A stretch of 42,478 nucleotides of DNA from Chloroflexota bacterium. Its GTDB lineage: Bacteria > Chloroflexota > Dormibacteria > Dormibacterales > Dormibacteraceae. Numbering within the stretch: position 1 is the stretch's first letter; every line of letters starts with the position of its first letter. This document shows, piece by piece, positions 8,240-15,979 of this stretch. The notes beneath the pieces were generated by a model, which worked only from the letters and a program-made list of their open reading frames with translations, was not told the origin of the DNA and searched no databases. Made by a program: the position numbers and the translations under genes. The stretch lies in assembly GCA_005889135.1 (NCBI GenBank), contig VBEK01000003.1, positions 1 through 42,478 on the forward strand, given 5' to 3'.

Positions 8240-9301
8240 TCAGAGCTCGCGAGCTTTGAAGTGGCCAGGCAGCTTCGCCTTGGTGGAACCGGCCGCCGCC
8301 CCCTCGTCGAAACGCGAGAAGACCGAGCGCAGCACGCGGAGGTGACTCTCAGCGGTGTGGTGTCGCGCGATCCACATGCGGCCCTCTGCCGCCAGGCGAG
8401 CCATCAGCGCCGGATCGTTCTGCAGCCGGCGAACCGCGGCGACCAGGGAGGCCGCGTCGTCGACGTTGGCCACCGGGGGGGTGTCGTCAGGGTAGAGCGA
8501 CGTATCGAGGCGCATGAACACGACTCGGCCCCTTGCCATCGCTTCGAGCTCGGAAAGGGAAAGGATGCCGAGCCTCATCTGCCCGATCACAGCGTCGAAG
8601 CGGTCGATGACGGCGGGCATCTCCTCGTGGGGGACGCGCTCATGAAACTCGACGAAGCGGCCGTACTTCTCGCGGAATCGGTCGGTGAGTGGACCCCAGG
8701 CGACGGCTGCCAGCGAGGCAAGCTTCGACAACTCGGGAGTGGCGGCGAAGGCCACTTCCGGCGCCTTGATGGGGTACAGGCGCGTAAACAGCAGCAGTTT
8801 CTCCAGCCTTGTCGGCGCCGTCACCCCCTCGAAGAACGAGGGTTCGAGCGGGTTGGGAAGGAGGTAGGAACGGTCGCCGAAGTCGCCGAGGAATCGTGCG
8901 AGGTCGGGAGTGACGTAGAAGATCGCGCGCGCTCTGCGCATCGCGAAGCGGCTGAGCCAACCGATCAAAGGCCTACGGAGGTTGGTGTGCGCGTCATGGC
9001 CGTGGGCGTGCAGGTAGAACGGCTTGCCGGCCAGGACCCCGAGAAAGCCGTAGGACAGGAAGTGGATGTGCAGCCATGCGTAGGGCGTGCGCCGGAGGCG
9101 GCGGATGATCGGCACGTATCCAGCCAGGCGGAGTGGAAGGATGAGGATCTTCGCGTAGAGCGGCAGCGTCGCTCCGGGCTTCGGGACATCGATGAAGTCG
9201 ACCGTGTAGCCCGCTTCCCGCAGCACCCGAGCCTGGATGCTGCCGACCCCCGCGACATCGTTGACAACCGCGATGCGCGGCAGGGGATCCCTAGGTTCCA
9301 C
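8240..9301 (-). CDS. GT-B glycosyltransferase (GT4-like)
   Basis: 353 residues. The N-terminal domain has IAVVNDVAGVGSIQARVL, LHIHFLSYGFLGVLAGKP and LHAHGHDAHTNLR. The C-terminal half has YLLPNPLEPSFF, LLFTRLYPIKAPEV and ILSLSELEAMARGRVV, in the place of the GT4 E-x7-E donor loop. Only the GT-B fold and retaining GT4-type layout can be assigned; donor and acceptor are unknown. It lies between two paralogous ligases. The GTG start at 9301 has a GATAAT hexamer (9310-9315) eight bases upstream, which would place the transcription start on or near the start codon. Confidence 0.87.
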   Translation of the reverse strand: MEPRDPLPRIAVVNDVAGVGSIQARVLREAGYTVDFIDVPKPGATLPLYAKILILPLRLAGYVPIIRRLRRTPYAWLHIHFLSYGFLGVLAGKPFYLHAHGHDAHTNLRRPLIGWLSRFAMRRARAIFYVTPDLARFLGDFGDRSYLLPNPLEPSFFEGVTAPTRLEKLLLFTRLYPIKAPEVAFAATPELSKLASLAAVAWGPLTDRFREKYGRFVEFHERVPHEEMPAVIDRFDAVIGQMRLGILSLSELEAMARGRVVFMRLDTSLYPDDTPPVANVDDAASLVAAVRRLQNDPALMARLAAEGRMWIARHHTAESHLRVLRSVFSRFDEGAAAGSTKAKLPGHFKAREL

Positions 9302-9309
9302 GCCCGGGT

Positions 9310-9315
9310 ATTATC
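9310..9315 (-). promoter_or_regulatory. Probable -10 element for the 8240-9301 gene (leaderless)
   Basis: On the minus strand GATAAT matches five of six -10 consensus bases and ends eight bases before the GTG at 9301. Transcription would begin at or next to the start codon, giving a leaderless mRNA, and no Shine-Dalgarno is present. No convincing -35 is seen at 16-18 bases. It is an AT-rich island in otherwise GC-rich sequence. Confidence 0.4.
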
Positions 9316-9373
9316 TCGCGCGCCCGACCGGCGACGGGCAAGGCTGTCGCGGCGAGCGTCGACGCCGCGACGC

Positions 9374-10573
9374 TCATGTCTCGCGCCCGGCGCGCTGGGC
9401 AACGACAGCCAGGGCCGCGAGGATCCAGAACTCGACGCTGAGGTCGTTCTTCCAGTACGGCGAGTCGACAAGGCCATGGACGACGACCATCACGAACGCC
9501 ATCCCGGTCCCCCACAGCAGCGGTCGCGCCCACGCCGCCGCGCCGGGCAGCGCCCGGAAGGACCGCACGATAAGAATGCCGACGATGAGCGTGAATGCGA
9601 CCATGCCAAGGATGCCGAGCTCGGTCCAGCTGGTGAGAAAGATGTTGTGCGGGTAAGGCTCCGGGCTCAAGATTGGAAACGGCTTGCGATAGGGCGCCAT
9701 CGTGTCCTGATAGGCGTTGATGCCGGCGCCGAAGATGGGATGGTCGCGCAGCATCCGTGCGGTCGCGACCCAGATGTCGCCGCGCACGTCAAAGGTGCCT
9801 CGTCCGGGATCGAGCGCGTGCTGGAGGCGGGGGCCGATCAGCGGAAGCTGCGTCAGCAGTATGGCGCCAGCGATTCCTCCAGCCATAATCGCCGCACGCA
9901 GCCGCAGGCTGCGAATGGTGAGGATCACTCCGATCACCAGCGCGCCAAGGGCCAGGATGCCTCCGCGCGAAAGGGTGGCGAGCTCGGCGAGCGTCAGCAG
10001 AACCAGGAGTCCGGCGGCGATCCATCGACGAGGCCCGACGGCGAACGCAACGAAGCCCGTGCTCAGTCCAATCAACGGTTCGAGGTAGAGCGCGACCGAG
10101 TTCGGATTGATGCCGAGCACGGCATCGACGTGCCCGAGCACCACCCGGTTCGTGATGACCGCGTGCGCTAGCGTCAGCACCTCGCCGGCGGCGAAGACTG
10201 CGGCCCCAATCGCTCCGACCGCGAGGATGCGGTAGACATCATCCGGACGCCGGATGACCGCGACTCCGACGTAGTAGACGGCGATGGGTTCCAACAGGTA
10301 GGCGCGGAAGATCCCGACTGCTCCGCGGTGATCAGGGGCGACGAAGACGCCGATGACACCCGCGACCAGGAACAGTCCGATGGGGATGTCCAGCGGTGTG
10401 CGCCTTGGCAGCGGCCCGCGCTCCAAGATCAGCGCCCCGACGTAGAGAGCGAGGGTGAACAGGATCGCGGACTCGAGCAGCGTGGTGGGGATCGGCCCGA
10501 CGCGCCACCGCACGACGTATAGCGGCATCACGGCGGCCGTGACCGCGAGTGACGCGCGGATGCTTCGTGTCAA
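9374..10573 (-). CDS. O-antigen ligase / Wzy-type polymerase, paralogue 2
   Basis: 399 residues with the same membrane layout as 7006-8220. The catalytic loop contains RGDIWVATARMLRDHPIFGAG, then YPHNIFLTSWTELGILG, the canonical PHN form. The opening reads TTG at 10573. The paired genes share the N-terminal RWRVGP and the C-terminal SPYWKNDLSVEFW segments; the corresponding DNA (near 7084-7111 and 9432-9459) is almost unchanged, so the duplication is either recent or held by conversion. It diverges from the GH18 gene. With paralogue 1, the polymerase at 13011 and the fusion protein at 22154, there are four polymerase/ligase-type domains in the window. Confidence 0.9.
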   Translation of the reverse strand: MTRSIRASLAVTAAVMPLYVVRWRVGPIPTTLLESAILFTLALYVGALILERGPLPRRTPLDIPIGLFLVAGVIGVFVAPDHRGAVGIFRAYLLEPIAVYYVGVAVIRRPDDVYRILAVGAIGAAVFAAGEVLTLAHAVITNRVVLGHVDAVLGINPNSVALYLEPLIGLSTGFVAFAVGPRRWIAAGLLVLLTLAELATLSRGGILALGALVIGVILTIRSLRLRAAIMAGGIAGAILLTQLPLIGPRLQHALDPGRGTFDVRGDIWVATARMLRDHPIFGAGINAYQDTMAPYRKPFPILSPEPYPHNIFLTSWTELGILGMVAFTLIVGILIVRSFRALPGAAAWARPLLWGTGMAFVMVVVHGLVDSPYWKNDLSVEFWILAALAVVAQRAGRET

Positions 10574-10594
10574 ATTGCCCCAAACGTAATCGCC

Positions 10595-10624
10595 TTGACT
10601 CGTTGGGTTACCGATCCCTAGAGT
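10595..10624 (+). promoter_or_regulatory. Sigma70-like promoter of the GH18 gene
   Basis: TTGACT (10595-10600, five of six -35 bases) is followed after 18 bases by TAGAGT (10619-10624, four of six -10 bases). A start of transcription near 10631 would fall just before the candidate TTG starts at 10642 and 10654. This is the clearest -35/-10 pair in the window and argues that the gene does not begin at the upstream GTG at 10549. Confidence 0.55.
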
Positions 10625-10641
10625 GGTCGGCTGCCCACCAC

Positions 10642-13050
10642 TTGCAGAAGGTCTTGCAAAATTCCCGCCACATCGCTTTTGTCGTGGCTGCCGCCCTGGT
10701 CCTGTGCGCGGCAGCGATCGGCCCCGCGCCCAGGGTCGCGGCCGCGCCGGTGGCTGCTCCCGCGTCGCCAGCCGTCGCCGCCGCGGCGGCCGCCGTCACC
10801 CATCCCGGCCGCGAGGTGTTCGGCTTTGCGCTGGCGAGCAGCCTCGCTGACCCGACGATTGGCTATCCGAGCTGGAACTTCGACCTGCTGACCACCGTCG
10901 CCTACTTCGGTCTGCACGTCAATTCCAACGGTCAATTCGCCTCCGACAACGGATGGACGACGTGGAATTCGGGCTCACTGACTTCCCTGGTCTCGATCGC
11001 ACACCAGCACGGAGTGAAGGTCGTGCTGACCGTGATCCTCCAGGACTTCAGCCCGAACACGCCGGCGATGTGCGCGGGCCTTGCGAACGCTGACACCACG
11101 GTTGCGGCCACGGTGCAGCAGGTCAAGGCGAAGGGCGTGGACGGCGTGAACATCGACTACGAGGGCCTGGACGGCAGCTGCGGCAACAACGACCCGTACT
11201 GGGCGCAGCACGCGATGACGTCCTTCGTGCAGAAGATGCGCGCAGGCCTCGGCTCGAGCTACTACCTGTCAGTCGACACGTACGCCTCGAGCGCGGTCGA
11301 CGGCTATGGGTTCTTCGACGTGCGCAACATCGCGTCGTACGCCGACTCGCTGTTCGTCATGGCGTACGACCTCGAGTACTCGAACTACCGTCGGTTTCCG
11401 CTCAGCTGCTCGAGCTTCTGCCTAGGCCCGACCGCACCCCTGAGCGGCTACTACTACAACGACACAAACGTCGCTGCGCAGTACGCGGCCGTGGTGGCAG
11501 CGGGCAAGGTCATCCTCGGCGTCCCTTACTACGGGCGCAAGGCGTGCGTAGCCACGGCCGCACCTAACGCCTACCCGACCTCGAGCGTGACGGCCGACAG
11601 CTACCTCGACGCCTCGAACGAAGCGTCCGACCCCGCGGTGCAGGCCGGGAGCTACGCGAGCCATCGCGACGCCAACTCATCCGGCACGGAACGCTGGGAC
11701 ACCTGGTACAACACGGCGCTTCACTGCACGCGCGAGCTCTACTGGGACGACGCGACATCCCTTGGGAAGAAGTACGACCTGGTCAACGCTCAAAACCTTC
11801 GTGGCGTCGGGATCTGGAACCTGAACTACGGCGGCGGAGCGCCCGAGCTGTGGGCGGCGCTGGCCCGTCACTTCGCAACGTGCAGCAGCGTATCGATCTC
11901 TGCATCTCCCGCCTCGCCGGTCGCGGCCGGTGCATCGGTGACCGCGGCGGCGCAGGCCGTCGGTTGCCCGAGCCCGGTGTACGAGTTCTGGATCCGAGCG
12001 GCCGGGTCGAGCACCTGGCAGATGGTCCAAGCCTATTCGGCGAACCCAAGCTACCGCTGGAACAGCACCGGCGCCGCCCCAGGAACCGTCTACCTCGGGG
12101 TCCACGCGCGAGACGCCAACAGCGGCCCCGGGCATGAAACGTATGGCTCCGTCGCGATGACTGTCTTCTCGCCCTGCGGGGCAGTCAATCTCAATTCGTC
12201 TCCTGCCTCAGCCATCGCGAGCGGCACCGCGGTCACCGTGACCGCGACCGCTACCGGGTGCCCTAGCCCCATATATGAGTTCTGGCTGCGTCCGCAATCG
12301 CAGGCGACGTGGCAGATGGTGCAGTCCTATTCGGCGACTCCGACCTACCGCTGGAACAGCACCGGCGCGACGCCCGGAACCGTCTACCTCGGCGTGCACG
12401 TACGCGATGCCGCCAGCACCGCCGCGTACGACGGCTATACGTCGATCCCGGCGACGGTGTACTCGCCGTGCCGGTCGGCCGGAGTAAACACGGCGCCCGC
12501 TTCGCCGGTCGCGGCCGGCACGACTGTCACTGTGACCGGGAGCGCCACGGGCTGTTCCAATCCCGTGTACGAGTTCTGGCTCCGGCCGGCCGGCTCGAGC
12601 ACGTGGCAGCTGGTACAGGCTTACTCGTCTAGCCCGACGTTTCGGTGGAACAGCACCGGCGCCGCGGATGGGACCGTTTACCTTGGCGTCCACGTGCGCG
12701 ACGCCGGGAGCACGGCCGCGTATGACGCAGTGACGTCGACCGCAATGACCGTGTTCTCGCCATGCACGTCCGTGACCATCTCGGCGACGCCCACTGCAGT
12801 CAAGGCCGGAGCCACGGTGATGGTCACCGCTACGGTTTCCGGCTGCACTAACGCGGTCTACGAGTTCTGGATCCGCGCCGCAGGGGCCACGACATGGCAA
12901 CGGGTGCGCGCGTACGGGAGCGGCGGCACGTACGCATGGAACAGCAGCGGCGCAGCTCCGGGCACCGTTTACGTCGGCGTCCACGTCCGGAACGCCACAA
13001 GCGTCGCGGACTACGAGTCTTTGGCCAGTACGCCTGTCGTGGTCAGCTGA
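10642..13050 (+). CDS. Secreted glycoside hydrolase family 18 protein with four C-terminal repeats
   Basis: 802 residues from the TTG at 10642; TTG 10654 or GTG 10549 are alternatives. The start was chosen because a hydrophobic signal sequence (HIAFVVAAALVLCAAAIG, then an Ala-rich cleavage region) should be near the N-terminus and a promoter lies at 10595-10624. Residues about 50-410 form a GH18 barrel: HGVKVVLTVILQD on an inner strand and DGVNIDYEG with the catalytic Glu at residue 174, then FVMAYDLEY and GVPYYGRKA. GH18 enzymes cleave beta-1,4-GlcNAc polymers such as chitin. From residue 414 come four 98-residue Cys-containing repeats of the kind found in the amidase at the right edge. It may trim the cell's own glycan or attack chitin; sequence cannot decide. 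Confidence 0.9.
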   Translation: MQKVLQNSRHIAFVVAAALVLCAAAIGPAPRVAAAPVAAPASPAVAAAAAAVTHPGREVFGFALASSLADPTIGYPSWNFDLLTTVAYFGLHVNSNGQFASDNGWTTWNSGSLTSLVSIAHQHGVKVVLTVILQDFSPNTPAMCAGLANADTTVAATVQQVKAKGVDGVNIDYEGLDGSCGNNDPYWAQHAMTSFVQKMRAGLGSSYYLSVDTYASSAVDGYGFFDVRNIASYADSLFVMAYDLEYSNYRRFPLSCSSFCLGPTAPLSGYYYNDTNVAAQYAAVVAAGKVILGVPYYGRKACVATAAPNAYPTSSVTADSYLDASNEASDPAVQAGSYASHRDANSSGTERWDTWYNTALHCTRELYWDDATSLGKKYDLVNAQNLRGVGIWNLNYGGGAPELWAALARHFATCSSVSISASPASPVAAGASVTAAAQAVGCPSPVYEFWIRAAGSSTWQMVQAYSANPSYRWNSTGAAPGTVYLGVHARDANSGPGHETYGSVAMTVFSPCGAVNLNSSPASAIASGTAVTVTATATGCPSPIYEFWLRPQSQATWQMVQSYSATPTYRWNSTGATPGTVYLGVHVRDAASTAAYDGYTSIPATVYSPCRSAGVNTAPASPVAAGTTVTVTGSATGCSNPVYEFWLRPAGSSTWQLVQAYSSSPTFRWNSTGAADGTVYLGVHVRDAGSTAAYDAVTSTAMTVFSPCTSVTISATPTAVKAGATVMVTATVSGCTNAVYEFWIRAAGATTWQRVRAYGSGGTYAWNSSGAAPGTVYVGVHVRNATSVADYESLASTPVVVS
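11881..13047 (+). repeat. Four tandem 294-base coding repeats in the GH18 gene
   Basis: Units begin with Cys codons at 11881, 12175, 12469 and 12763. The first three are exactly 294 bases (98 residues); the last is 285 and runs to the stop. Each unit has a leading Cys, an S-P-A region, a second Cys in a GC motif, YEFW-R, a TWQ-V stretch, a Y-WNS-GA core, GTVY-GVH-R and a Ser/Thr-rich end. The regular size, two Cys and aromatic residues suggest a beta-sandwich surface or carbohydrate-binding domain. I do not recognise a named family. Confidence 0.85.
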
Positions 13051-14300
13051 CCGACTCGTAATCGCGGCGCGGCCGCCAGGTAGCCGATCAGCAGCACGAA
13101 CGCCAGCACGATCGTGTTGTAGATGAAGATGTCGACGACGAAGCTCCACAGTGTCGCGGCATAGAAGGCCGCCAGCAGCCCGGCATAGAGGAGGCTGCCG
13201 GACCGGGCGCGCTTGTAGGTCAGCTCGGCCAGGAATCCAACGAGGACGAGAAAGGCGAGGGCGCCCGGAACCGTGAAATCCTGCACGAGGCCGCGAAACG
13301 CGGTGTAGATGTTGTACTCCGAGCCGTTGATGACAACCTGTTCGGTATACAGGCCGGCGACACGCGTATGGATGTGCAGGAGGTCGAACACACCGGCGAA
13401 CGTGTACTGGCCGAACGTGAGATGGAGACCGTCCCACAGGCCGTAGGTCGCGAGCCACCCGGAAAAAACTCCGAGATAGGGAAATGTGTTGAGCCACATG
13501 GACTCGACCACCGCCTCCGGCCGGCCGCTAGCCCACCCCGCGTAGCGCGCCATCTGGATCAGAAAGAAAGCCCCAATGATGAGTCCGAGCACGCATGCCA
13601 CCAAGGCCGCGCGCTTCAGGTCCAGTCGCGGACGTCGGCCCCCGGCGATGCTCGCCGCCAGGTAGGAGCTCGCTCCCAGAGCCAGCGGCAGCAACAGCGA
13701 TGACTTCGTCGTCAGTATCACCGTGATCAAGACCGACGGCAGAAGCACGACGAACGAGAGCCACCGCGACCAACCCTGGGTGCGGAGGCCGAGCATGAGC
13801 CCGCTCAGCATCGGTCCGAGGTAGGTTGCGGTGGTGAGCACACGAGCCGCGGCCGGCTCCTCCCACGTGCCGCCGTTTCTCGCCACGGCCAGCCTGTGGA
13901 TGGTCTGCACCATGGCGTCGAAAGACAGGATCGGCACGGCGCTGCCGCTCGTCTCGACGCTGTAGAGAATGATCCCGACCACCACGAACCCCAGCACCGT
14001 GCACGCGGCGATCAGCCAGCCGAGCAGTGGAGGCTCGCGCACCTCGAGTTGAGGATCGGCCGGGACCGGCCGCTTTTGAGCCAGCCACGCCCCGGCGAAC
14101 ACGGCTGCGCACGCGGCGGCCAGAAACAGCATCCCCGCCGGCGCCACCCCGATCGGGCCCGCGACCAGAGGCAAGCCGGCGAAGACGCACCAGAACGCCG
14201 CGAAGAACGCGGCCGGCGCGTACCAGCTCCCGCCCGACCTACGCGCCACCCACGCGATCGCAGGCAAGAGCAAGAAGATGGCTGCGGCCGGCCAGCTCAC
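13011..14300 (-). CDS. O-antigen / oligosaccharide repeat-unit polymerase (Wzy-like)
   Basis: 429 residues, many membrane spans from the first residues onward. The C-terminal half carries EYNIYTAFRGLVQDFTVPGA, which resembles the N-x-YT-F-R-x2-QDFG loop of the oligosaccharide repeat-unit polymerase family, a group distinct from the PHN-type ligases in this window. The start is GTG at 14300, nine bases after the GT2 stop. It is the last gene of the long minus-strand run and its 3' end overlaps the convergent GH18 gene by 40 bases. By position it is the likely polymerase for the glycan initiated by the transferase at 15976-16584. Confidence 0.8.
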   Translation of the reverse strand: MSWPAAAIFLLLPAIAWVARRSGGSWYAPAAFFAAFWCVFAGLPLVAGPIGVAPAGMLFLAAACAAVFAGAWLAQKRPVPADPQLEVREPPLLGWLIAACTVLGFVVVGIILYSVETSGSAVPILSFDAMVQTIHRLAVARNGGTWEEPAAARVLTTATYLGPMLSGLMLGLRTQGWSRWLSFVVLLPSVLITVILTTKSSLLLPLALGASSYLAASIAGGRRPRLDLKRAALVACVLGLIIGAFFLIQMARYAGWASGRPEAVVESMWLNTFPYLGVFSGWLATYGLWDGLHLTFGQYTFAGVFDLLHIHTRVAGLYTEQVVINGSEYNIYTAFRGLVQDFTVPGALAFLVLVGFLAELTYKRARSGSLLYAGLLAAFYAATLWSFVVDIFIYNTIVLAFVLLIGYLAAAPRLRVGQLTTTGVLAKDS

Positions 14301-14309
14301 GAGCCGACC

Positions 14310-15179
14310 TCAGAAGAAGTGGCGGGCGAGGTAACGCGAGGCCTGCCTTCGGTAGCGCGACGTCTCGCGGTTCCACAGGCCGTGCGCGGTGCTGCGCTCG
14401 GTGTGCTCGATGACGATCGAAGGCTCGAACAAGACGGTCAGGCCGAGCCTGCGGGCGGTCTCGGCGACGAAGATCTCCTCTCCGAAGAGAAAAGCGCCGT
14501 AGTCCAGCGTGCCGCCCTTCTCGAAATAGCTCCGGTGGAGCGCGATGAAGGATCCGTGCGGCGCGTAGATCCTCTCGCTCACGGCCGCGGTCGCTGAGGG
14601 GTCTTGTGTCGTCACGCCGTCGAGAGTTCGGTGCTTGATCCAGCTCAGGCCCTGGTATACCGCGTCGACGGGATAGTGGCTGAAGATCAGCGCGTTCATG
14701 CGCATCCGCCATCGAGTTGGCCGCACGCGCATGTACGGGTTCTGCTCGACGAACGAGTTGAGCGTGCGGATCGAGGGTGCGATGACGGCGGCGTCACCGC
14801 GATGCGAGTCGAGCAGCTTCTGCAGCACGTCGTGATCCGGCAGGGAGACGTCGGGATTGGAGACGATCACCCAGTCCGGCAGCGGATGGTACTTCAGGTA
14901 ATCACGCAAAGCGGCTGCTGCACCGCCGAAGTAACCGAGGTTCTTGCCGCTCGCGAACACCTTGACCTGCGCCTCGGCCGAGTCAAACTCGGGCTCCGGG
15001 CTGTTGTCGACCACGATCACTTCCATCGGTACGTTCAGCGTCTGCTCGCACACGCTGGAGACGAAGCGCCGAGTCTCAGTCGGCTTTCGATAGTTGACGC
15101 AGATGAGGAGGACCTGGGCTTGCGCGCTGACCGCCGGCGAACCTTCGGCAGGCCGGAGAGCGTCCTCTAGGAGAGACAC
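14310..15179 (-). CDS. GT2-family glycosyltransferase
   Basis: 289 residues with a GT-A fold: VLLICVNYRKPTETRRFV, VIVVDNSPEPE, NLGYFGGAAAALRDY and WVIVSNPDVSL, where the NPDV replaces the usual DxD metal site as in rhamnosyltransferase-like GT2 proteins. LFGEEIFVAETARRLG supplies the later acidic ED-type motif. Donor is not assignable. It begins with GTG at 15179; upstream is a 23-base gap after the methyltransferase stop. Confidence 0.88.
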   Translation of the reverse strand: MSLLEDALRPAEGSPAVSAQAQVLLICVNYRKPTETRRFVSSVCEQTLNVPMEVIVVDNSPEPEFDSAEAQVKVFASGKNLGYFGGAAAALRDYLKYHPLPDWVIVSNPDVSLPDHDVLQKLLDSHRGDAAVIAPSIRTLNSFVEQNPYMRVRPTRWRMRMNALIFSHYPVDAVYQGLSWIKHRTLDGVTTQDPSATAAVSERIYAPHGSFIALHRSYFEKGGTLDYGAFLFGEEIFVAETARRLGLTVLFEPSIVIEHTERSTAHGLWNRETSRYRRQASRYLARHFF

Positions 15180-15202
15180 TGCGGAGGCATGTTATCAGTC
15201 GC

Positions 15203-15979
15203 TCACAGCGACGTCGCGACGGCCACGGCGTAAAGATTCTTGAACCGACTATCTGATCCGGCGGATGCGTCGAGCTCGACAGGATCTGCGTAATCGGCCA
15301 AGCCGTCGCGCACAACGCCGAGCTCCGGCAGCTTGCCGTACAGGATTCGCTTGAGCATCGACTTGGCCCGCATCGAGCTCGGAATCAGCCGGTAGCGCAC
15401 CGCGAGGTGGCGCAGCGGAGCGAGCACGCGATCGCGCGAGGACGCCGCCTCGACTGGAAACGCGCCGTAAACGCGAGGCTCAAAGCCGCTATCGCGCAAA
15501 AGCGATGCGATCTCACCGAGGTTGGGATATCGGGTGCTGTAAGGGCTCGCGTTGAAGTCCGGGCGGTCGCGGTTGGGCAGGCACACCAGGAGCCTGCCGC
15601 CCGGTTTCAACACCCGCCGGCACTCGGCGAGCGCCGCCTCGTGGTCGGCGACGTAATAGATCATCTCCAGCATCAGCACCGCGTCGAAAGCGTGATCCAC
15701 GAACGGCAGGTGCTCCGCCCCCATGCGGACGAGATTCGCGTCGGGAAGGTGGCGGCGCGCCTCGCGCAGCAGGGCCATGGTGTAATCGCCGCCGACGGTC
15801 ATCCGCGCGTGCGCCTCCAGGTACGGAAGTCCCATTCCGCTTCCGCATCCCACCTCCAGCACCGCTCCGCCTGGTGCGAGCTCCGCGCCCATCCGGTAGC
15901 GGAAGTACTGCATCGCCAGCTGCTCGGGCGAGGCGGGCAGCCCCCACGTCTCAGTGACGGCGGTGTAATCCCCGGTCAC
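15203..15979 (-). CDS. Class I SAM-dependent methyltransferase
   Basis: 258 residues. VLEVGCGSG at residues 40-48, then VGGDYTMALLREARR, FDAVLMLEMIYYV and VLKPGGRLLVCLPN give the complete Methyltransf_11 order. The C-terminal third is variable. The GTG at 15979 overlaps the stop of the sugar-phosphate transferase as GTGA (15976-15979), so the two are coupled. Target unknown; methylation of a sugar or a lipid-linked intermediate is inferred from neighbours. Confidence 0.86.
   Translation of the reverse strand: MTGDYTAVTETWGLPASPEQLAMQYFRYRMGAELAPGGAVLEVGCGSGMGLPYLEAHARMTVGGDYTMALLREARRHLPDANLVRMGAEHLPFVDHAFDAVLMLEMIYYVADHEAALAECRRVLKPGGRLLVCLPNRDRPDFNASPYSTRYPNLGEIASLLRDSGFEPRVYGAFPVEAASSRDRVLAPLRHLAVRYRLIPSSMRAKSMLKRILYGKLPELGVVRDGLADYADPVELDASAGSDSRFKNLYAVAVATSL

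Larger units (their letters stand above)
7006..10573 (-). repeat. Duplicated ligase pair flanking a glycosyltransferase
   Basis: The proteins at 7006-8220 and 9374-10573 have matching N-terminal (RWRVGP-PTTLLE) and C-terminal (PYWKNDLSV) segments, with the same PHN-type loop. The near-identical DNA around 7084-7111 and 9432-9459 sits in the reading frame that codes for PYWKNDLSV. A direct duplication with one gene between the copies is the simplest reading. Confidence 0.7.

Noticed and set aside
8087-10171. 694-residue plus-strand frame opposite the ligase and glycosyltransferase genes
   Set aside because: Low-complexity charged sequence with no motif; the minus-strand genes carry complete family signatures.
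11881-13047. Tandem repeats as a CRISPR array or mobile repeat
   Set aside because: The 294-base period, continuous frame and conserved Cys/Trp positions show a repeated protein domain.
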